Positions 12,493-16,002 of a stretch of 16,002 nt of DNA are shown here, piece after piece. The stretch comes from Bacteroidales bacterium UBA1208 (lineage in GTDB: Bacteria > Bacteroidota > Bacteroidia > Bacteroidales > P3), in assembly GCA_002309955.1 (NCBI GenBank), contig DBXQ01000045.1, positions 1 to 16,002 on the forward strand. The letters are read 5' to 3'. The notes beneath the pieces were generated by a model, which did not search any database, had not been told where the DNA came from, and worked only from the letters and a program-made list of their open reading frames with translations. Position 1 is the stretch's first letter, and each line of letters begins with the position of its first letter. Both the position numbers and the translations under genes were made by a program.

Positions 12493-15156
12493 ATGAAGAT
12501 TCTTATTCGAGCCAGTTATCCTAATTATCATATGGTGCGCCGCTATGCTTTACAGGGACCGGATGTGTTTAATTGTGATGTTGACGATGCGGGCAATACG
12601 CTTGAGGGCAATAAGCCGGGCACGGTGATTTATTCGTACGACGGTGACGACACTAAGCATGAGTTGCCGCCGCGTTGGTACGATATGTATCTTTTGCTTA
12701 AAACGCGCGACAGCCAGAAGGAGCAGTTTTTGCGCTTGCTGATTGCGGAGCGCGAGGGTACGGCCACTTCTGAACAGGCTGCTCAGTTGGCTATGCATCG
12801 TACTAATTTCCGCAATGCTATTATTGATTATGTAGAGGCACACCCTATGCCAGACAATGATGAGCTGGTCACCCCGCTCACGGACAGGGTCTTTACCGAT
12901 GATGAGATCAGCCATAAGGGACGGATGCTTCTTGAACTGACGCAGAATTGTTATCCAGTGCCGGACTTTGTCATCCTCACGGCTGAACTTTTCCGTCACC
13001 CGGAACATTTGGAAGAGCGTCTTGCTCAGGCCATCAATTATCTGGAACAAATGACCCGTCTCCATATGGGCGACGATACACATCCGTTAGTGATTGCTAT
13101 CCGTTGCGCCATGCCGCAATATATCCCGGGTCTTATGCCTACCTTACTCAATATTGGTGTTACACGCGAAGCCTACCAGGCTCTTGGGGCGGGTTTTAGC
13201 GAAGGGATGGCTAACCGTGTCTATCTCTCAACTCTCCATACTATCTGTGAGATGCTGGGTATTGAGCGTAAATACGAGTCTTCCGACATCGCTCTTGATC
13301 TTGAGGCGCAGAAACAACGCATCGCAGCTATGGAATGCGAGATTGTCAATTGTCGTGAAGACGGTCTCCGTCTGCTTACCGATGCTTTCTACCAAACGCT
13401 CCGGTTGGTGGAATATATACGGGATTTTTATATCAAAAACCAAGACCTTATCCTTACGTTCATGCAAGGAAAGCAGGCTTCGCCTTCGCTTATCTTGCAG
13501 CGTATGGTGTGGACTATAGGCAACGATGAATCTTATCCAGGTGTGTTGTATAGCCGTCACAGCCGCACGGGCAAAGGCTGCCAGATAGAGAGTTTCCGCG
13601 ATATTTTCGGTGAGGAGATCATGACGGGCGACGTACATTCGGAAGACCTTGCCTATACCAACCGCGATGCTATCAAACATGACTTTCCCGCCGTTTACCA
13701 TTTCCATCCGTTGCTTGTCAAACTCGAAGAACGCTACCATTCGCCTGTGACCATAGAATTCGCTGTTGAGACACGTCCCCGCCAAGTCAGTCTTTTTTCT
13801 GTCCTCCAGCTGAACATGTCTGAGATGACGGGCCGTGCCGCCCTCGTATCGGCTATCGACCTCCTGCACGAGGGGCGCATAAGCCCAACTCATGTGCTTG
13901 ACATTATCAAGCCGTATCATCTCCGTCAGATTGTGTCCAACTCGATAGACGAACGTTCTATGACGAAACTTCAGTTTTTCGGCAAGGGTGTCAGCGTGCT
14001 GCCTCGTACCGCTGTTTCTGCAGTTCTCTGTTTTTCGGCCGCCAAGGCGAGGGAGATGGTCGCCCAAGGCCATCAGGTGTGCCTGTGTCAGGAACGCTTT
14101 GTTCCCGAGGATACCATCACTCTCAACGAGGTTCATGCCATCCTCAGCATGACTCCTGCCGCAATCCACGTCGTCACCGCATGCCGTGGCTATGGTATCC
14201 CCGCACTTCTGGATCTCCACAGCTACGGTATCCACTTCTTGACCGAACCTGACGGCACCGTCACTGTAGTCAACAGCGAAGGACAGCAACTCCATGAACT
14301 CGAAAAGATCACTGTCTCCAGTTACCACCAAACCATCTATAAAGGCGTTGCAGACTTCCGTCCCGCACGTTTCTCTAAATATCTGCAGGGCAAACATGTC
14401 GACCTCGCACCCGACGAAGTGCAATATTTCAATGAAATGAAGGAAGCCTATCTGGTTCATCAGGAAATCGTCAGTGCGCAGAAGGCCTCGGGTATTGACG
14501 ACCTTGATAAACTTGCGCGCCTTATCCGCTGCGAACTTCAAGACCGTCCGGACACCGCTTCGGGCATCGTGAACAATTGGTACAAAGACCACTCTGACCA
14601 ATATGTGCGCCAAGTGCTTGAAAGCCGCATGGGTTCCCATCTTGACCAGTCGCGCGTTTTCAGTCTCCTCACACCTGACCACAAGGTCCACTTCTTTTGT
14701 GCAGTCTCTCAAGTATGCCTCGAACGCGGACTCTCAGGACTCAAAGCAGGCTCCTTCATGCTGGGACGTTTTGTCTCCAAACCTATCCCTACCTCCGTTT
14801 GGAACCGGCTCAGCGACCGGGTAGTTGCCTTTCTTGTCAACGAGTATGTCCTTTACGAGAAGTATACGCGTGTGCTGGAGGAGGTGGGTGAGATACGCCT
14901 TGCGCGTGCCCACAGCCGCATTGAATCGGAGGGTATGGACAGTATGGTGGTCGAATCGTTCGATATGCTTAATTTGGTGCCTCTGATTTGTTCCACGCAC
15001 GACTGGTTGAATGTTTCCCGGGAGCTGGAATCAATGGAGCATCAGGATAACACACATCTCCTGGTTGACAAGCTGTCGAGACCTATCGGTGAGATTTTCG
15101 ACCTCTCGAACCCGTACACTGCGAAGCAGGTCAAGGCTCACGAGTTGACGCATTAA
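12493..15156 (+). CDS. PPDK-like ATP-grasp / phosphohistidine protein without the PEP barrel
   Basis: An 887-residue cytoplasmic protein. Residues 1-130 are an N-terminal domain I do not recognise. Residues 131-480 align by eye with the nucleotide-binding part of pyruvate phosphate dikinase: HKGRMLLEL (Lys142), PVPDFVILTAELF, IAIRCAMPQYIPGLMPTLLNIG (Arg204), GVLYSRHSRTG and TIEFAV (Glu422). Residues 495-575 match the swivelling PEP-utilising domain; AIHVVTACRGYGIP places the phosphorylatable His at 559. Two ATP-site positions differ from PPDK: the Asp before Ile-Glu is Thr420, and the Arg after Leu-Gln is Asn441. Instead of the roughly 350-residue PEP/pyruvate barrel there is a region at about 610-887 that looks helical and unrelated. 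A phosphotransferase acting on an unknown acceptor is the best reading. The gene follows the S41 gene by 112 bases and precedes the PAP2 gene by 9. Confidence 0.8.
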   Translation: MKILIRASYPNYHMVRRYALQGPDVFNCDVDDAGNTLEGNKPGTVIYSYDGDDTKHELPPRWYDMYLLLKTRDSQKEQFLRLLIAEREGTATSEQAAQLAMHRTNFRNAIIDYVEAHPMPDNDELVTPLTDRVFTDDEISHKGRMLLELTQNCYPVPDFVILTAELFRHPEHLEERLAQAINYLEQMTRLHMGDDTHPLVIAIRCAMPQYIPGLMPTLLNIGVTREAYQALGAGFSEGMANRVYLSTLHTICEMLGIERKYESSDIALDLEAQKQRIAAMECEIVNCREDGLRLLTDAFYQTLRLVEYIRDFYIKNQDLILTFMQGKQASPSLILQRMVWTIGNDESYPGVLYSRHSRTGKGCQIESFRDIFGEEIMTGDVHSEDLAYTNRDAIKHDFPAVYHFHPLLVKLEERYHSPVTIEFAVETRPRQVSLFSVLQLNMSEMTGRAALVSAIDLLHEGRISPTHVLDIIKPYHLRQIVSNSIDERSMTKLQFFGKGVSVLPRTAVSAVLCFSAAKAREMVAQGHQVCLCQERFVPEDTITLNEVHAILSMTPAAIHVVTACRGYGIPALLDLHSYGIHFLTEPDGTVTVVNSEGQQLHELEKITVSSYHQTIYKGVADFRPARFSKYLQGKHVDLAPDEVQYFNEMKEAYLVHQEIVSAQKASGIDDLDKLARLIRCELQDRPDTASGIVNNWYKDHSDQYVRQVLESRMGSHLDQSRVFSLLTPDHKVHFFCAVSQVCLERGLSGLKAGSFMLGRFVSKPIPTSVWNRLSDRVVAFLVNEYVLYEKYTRVLEEVGEIRLARAHSRIESEGMDSMVVESFDMLNLVPLICSTHDWLNVSRELESMEHQDNTHLLVDKLSRPIGEIFDLSNPYTAKQVKAHELTH

Positions 15157-15165
15157 CGAAAAAAA

Positions 15166-15843
15166 ATGAAGGTCTCGAAAATGAGGGTTTTTGTCTTTGC
15201 TTTGCTGTTTCCGTTCGCGCTGGCCGCCCAAGGGGGTGGGGACACGGTATGCCCGGACTACAGGATTCTGAAAAACCTCCAGAACAACCGCACTCCCGCG
15301 GGCAACACGCTTTGGGTCGCAGTCAGCAATACTTTCGTCCTCTCACCATTGGTTCCCATAACGATGGGTGTTGGGAGTTTGGTTGCGACAGAAACGCAAT
15401 GCAAACAAACCCTCTTCGTGAATGCCAGTGAGGCGGGGGCAGCATGGCTCTTGAATGCTGGGTTGACAATGGGTCTGAAGTATTTTGTGGGGCGGCCTCG
15501 TCCTTGGGTGGCGCATGAGGGCGACCTTGTGTGTCTGCAACGGGTGGGCAGTCCTTCGTTCCCGTCGGGTCACACGTCGTTTGCTTTTACGTCGGCCACG
15601 GCTCTCGCTTTGCTTTATCCCTGCTGGTATGTCGTTGTGCCTGCCTACCTTTGGGCTGCAGCGGTGGGTTTTAGCCGTCTTTATGTGGGTGCGCATTACC
15701 CTACGGATGTTCTTGCGGGAGCCGTTATCGGCACTGCTACCGCTCTTTTTGTCCACTGGGTGCACAATCGTTACCTGAACACTAATTCCCCTGCCGCACC
15801 TCCCCCCGATGCCGTGGTCATCCCCCTTTCTTTTACTTTTTAA
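15166..15843 (+). CDS. PAP2 family phosphatase (membrane-associated)
   Basis: A 225-residue protein of the type 2 phosphatidic acid phosphatase superfamily, which removes phosphate from lipid (pyro)phosphates such as undecaprenyl diphosphate, phosphatidylglycerol phosphate or lipid A. All three signature motifs are present: KYFVGRPRP with Lys105, Arg112 and Pro113; PSGH at 133-136; and SRLYVGAHYPTD with Arg171, His177 and Asp181. The N-terminus (1-22) resembles a signal peptide ending in Ala-Ala-Gln. Hydrophobic segments at about 53-75, 90-108, 137-151, 155-169 and 183-198 indicate several membrane passes. The active site would face the periplasm. The ATG at 15166 lies 9 bases after the PPDK-like gene; the ATG at 15181 gives a slightly shorter signal. 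A Pro-rich tail follows residue 205. The exact lipid substrate cannot be decided. Confidence 0.93.
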   Translation: MKVSKMRVFVFALLFPFALAAQGGGDTVCPDYRILKNLQNNRTPAGNTLWVAVSNTFVLSPLVPITMGVGSLVATETQCKQTLFVNASEAGAAWLLNAGLTMGLKYFVGRPRPWVAHEGDLVCLQRVGSPSFPSGHTSFAFTSATALALLYPCWYVVVPAYLWAAAVGFSRLYVGAHYPTDVLAGAVIGTATALFVHWVHNRYLNTNSPAAPPPDAVVIPLSFTF

Positions 15844-15957
15844 AGGAGAGTGGTGGATACGTTGATGAATGTGTTAATGTATTACCCCAAATCGGTCATT
15901 AGGAGCACTGTCCTTGGTTCGCTCTTTCACCCACCCTTCGCCCTCCATTCTTCCTCA

Positions 15958-15981
15958 GTTCTCCTTTAGAAATGGGAGAAC
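15958..15981. repeat. Short inverted repeat at the start of the terminal tandem repeats
   Basis: GTTCTCC (15958-15964) is perfectly complementary to GGAGAAC (15975-15981) across a 10-base loop. The right arm is part of the first 11-base tandem unit. Seven pairs without a following T-tract is weak for a terminator. The region 15844-15957 otherwise holds nothing recognisable. Confidence 0.4.
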
Positions 15982-16002
15982 GATGGGAGAACGATGGGAG
16001 AA
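15972..16002 (+). repeat. 11-base tandem repeat, cut by the window edge
   Basis: The unit ATGGGAGAACG occurs at 15972-15982 and 15983-15993, and its first nine bases recur at 15994-16002, where the window ends. The copies are identical as far as visible, so the array may continue to the right. It lies beyond the PAP2 stop in non-coding DNA. Confidence 0.75.

Noticed and set aside
13228..14712. 494-codon open frame on the minus strand inside the PPDK-like gene
   Set aside because: Its codons are exactly back-to-back with the sense codons, so stops would arise only from sense TTA, CTA or TCA. Avoidance of those three codons explains the openness. The translation shows no domain, and the sense gene is convincing.
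12493..15156. Ordinary pyruvate phosphate dikinase or PEP synthase
   Set aside because: Length is similar to PPDK, but the C-terminal third does not resemble the PEP/pyruvate barrel and there is an extra N-terminal domain of about 130 residues.

Overview
The window looks like chromosomal DNA of a Bacteroidota bacterium, most likely of the order Bacteroidales. The evidence is: AT-rich spacers with TAnnTTTG-type -7 elements, A-rich leaders instead of strong Shine-Dalgarno sites, signal peptides ending in Ala-Gln, several SPII lipoproteins, and families common in that phylum (MepA-type MATE pump, C69 dipeptidase, S41 lipoprotein). No rRNA, tRNA, insertion sequence, phage gene or CRISPR array was seen.

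Layout. (1) 1-326, minus strand: the 5' part of a secreted protein, running off the left edge. (2) 523-1919, plus strand: dgkA and an overlapping lipoprotein gene. (3) 1942-10273, minus strand: six genes in transcription order: coiled-coil lipoprotein, murL, murD2, M20 amidohydrolase, C69 dipeptidase and MATE pump. A strong hairpin lies between the last two. (4) 10384-15843, plus strand: an outer-membrane-barrel-like protein, an S41 lipoprotein peptidase overlapping it by ATGA, an unusual PPDK-like phosphotransferase, and a PAP2 phosphatase. Groups 3 and 4 diverge from a 110-base spacer holding two opposed -7 elements. (5) 15844-16002: no gene, ending in an 11-base tandem repeat cut by the window edge.

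The most informative content is the overlapping murL-murD2 pair. Its products match the alternative route to D-glutamate in peptidoglycan described in Xanthomonas: MurD2 adds L-Glu to UDP-MurNAc-L-Ala, and MurL then epimerises that residue using ATP. A glutamate racemase (MurI) is not needed for this route. The two downstream peptidases could handle cell-wall or dietary peptides, but that is inference.

The second notable item is the 887-residue PPDK-like protein. It keeps the ATP-grasp-like part and the phosphohistidine domain, but where PPDK has its PEP/pyruvate barrel it carries a helical region I do not recognise. Its acceptor substrate is unknown. DgkA and the PAP2 protein may both act on lipid carriers, so much of the window serves the cell envelope.
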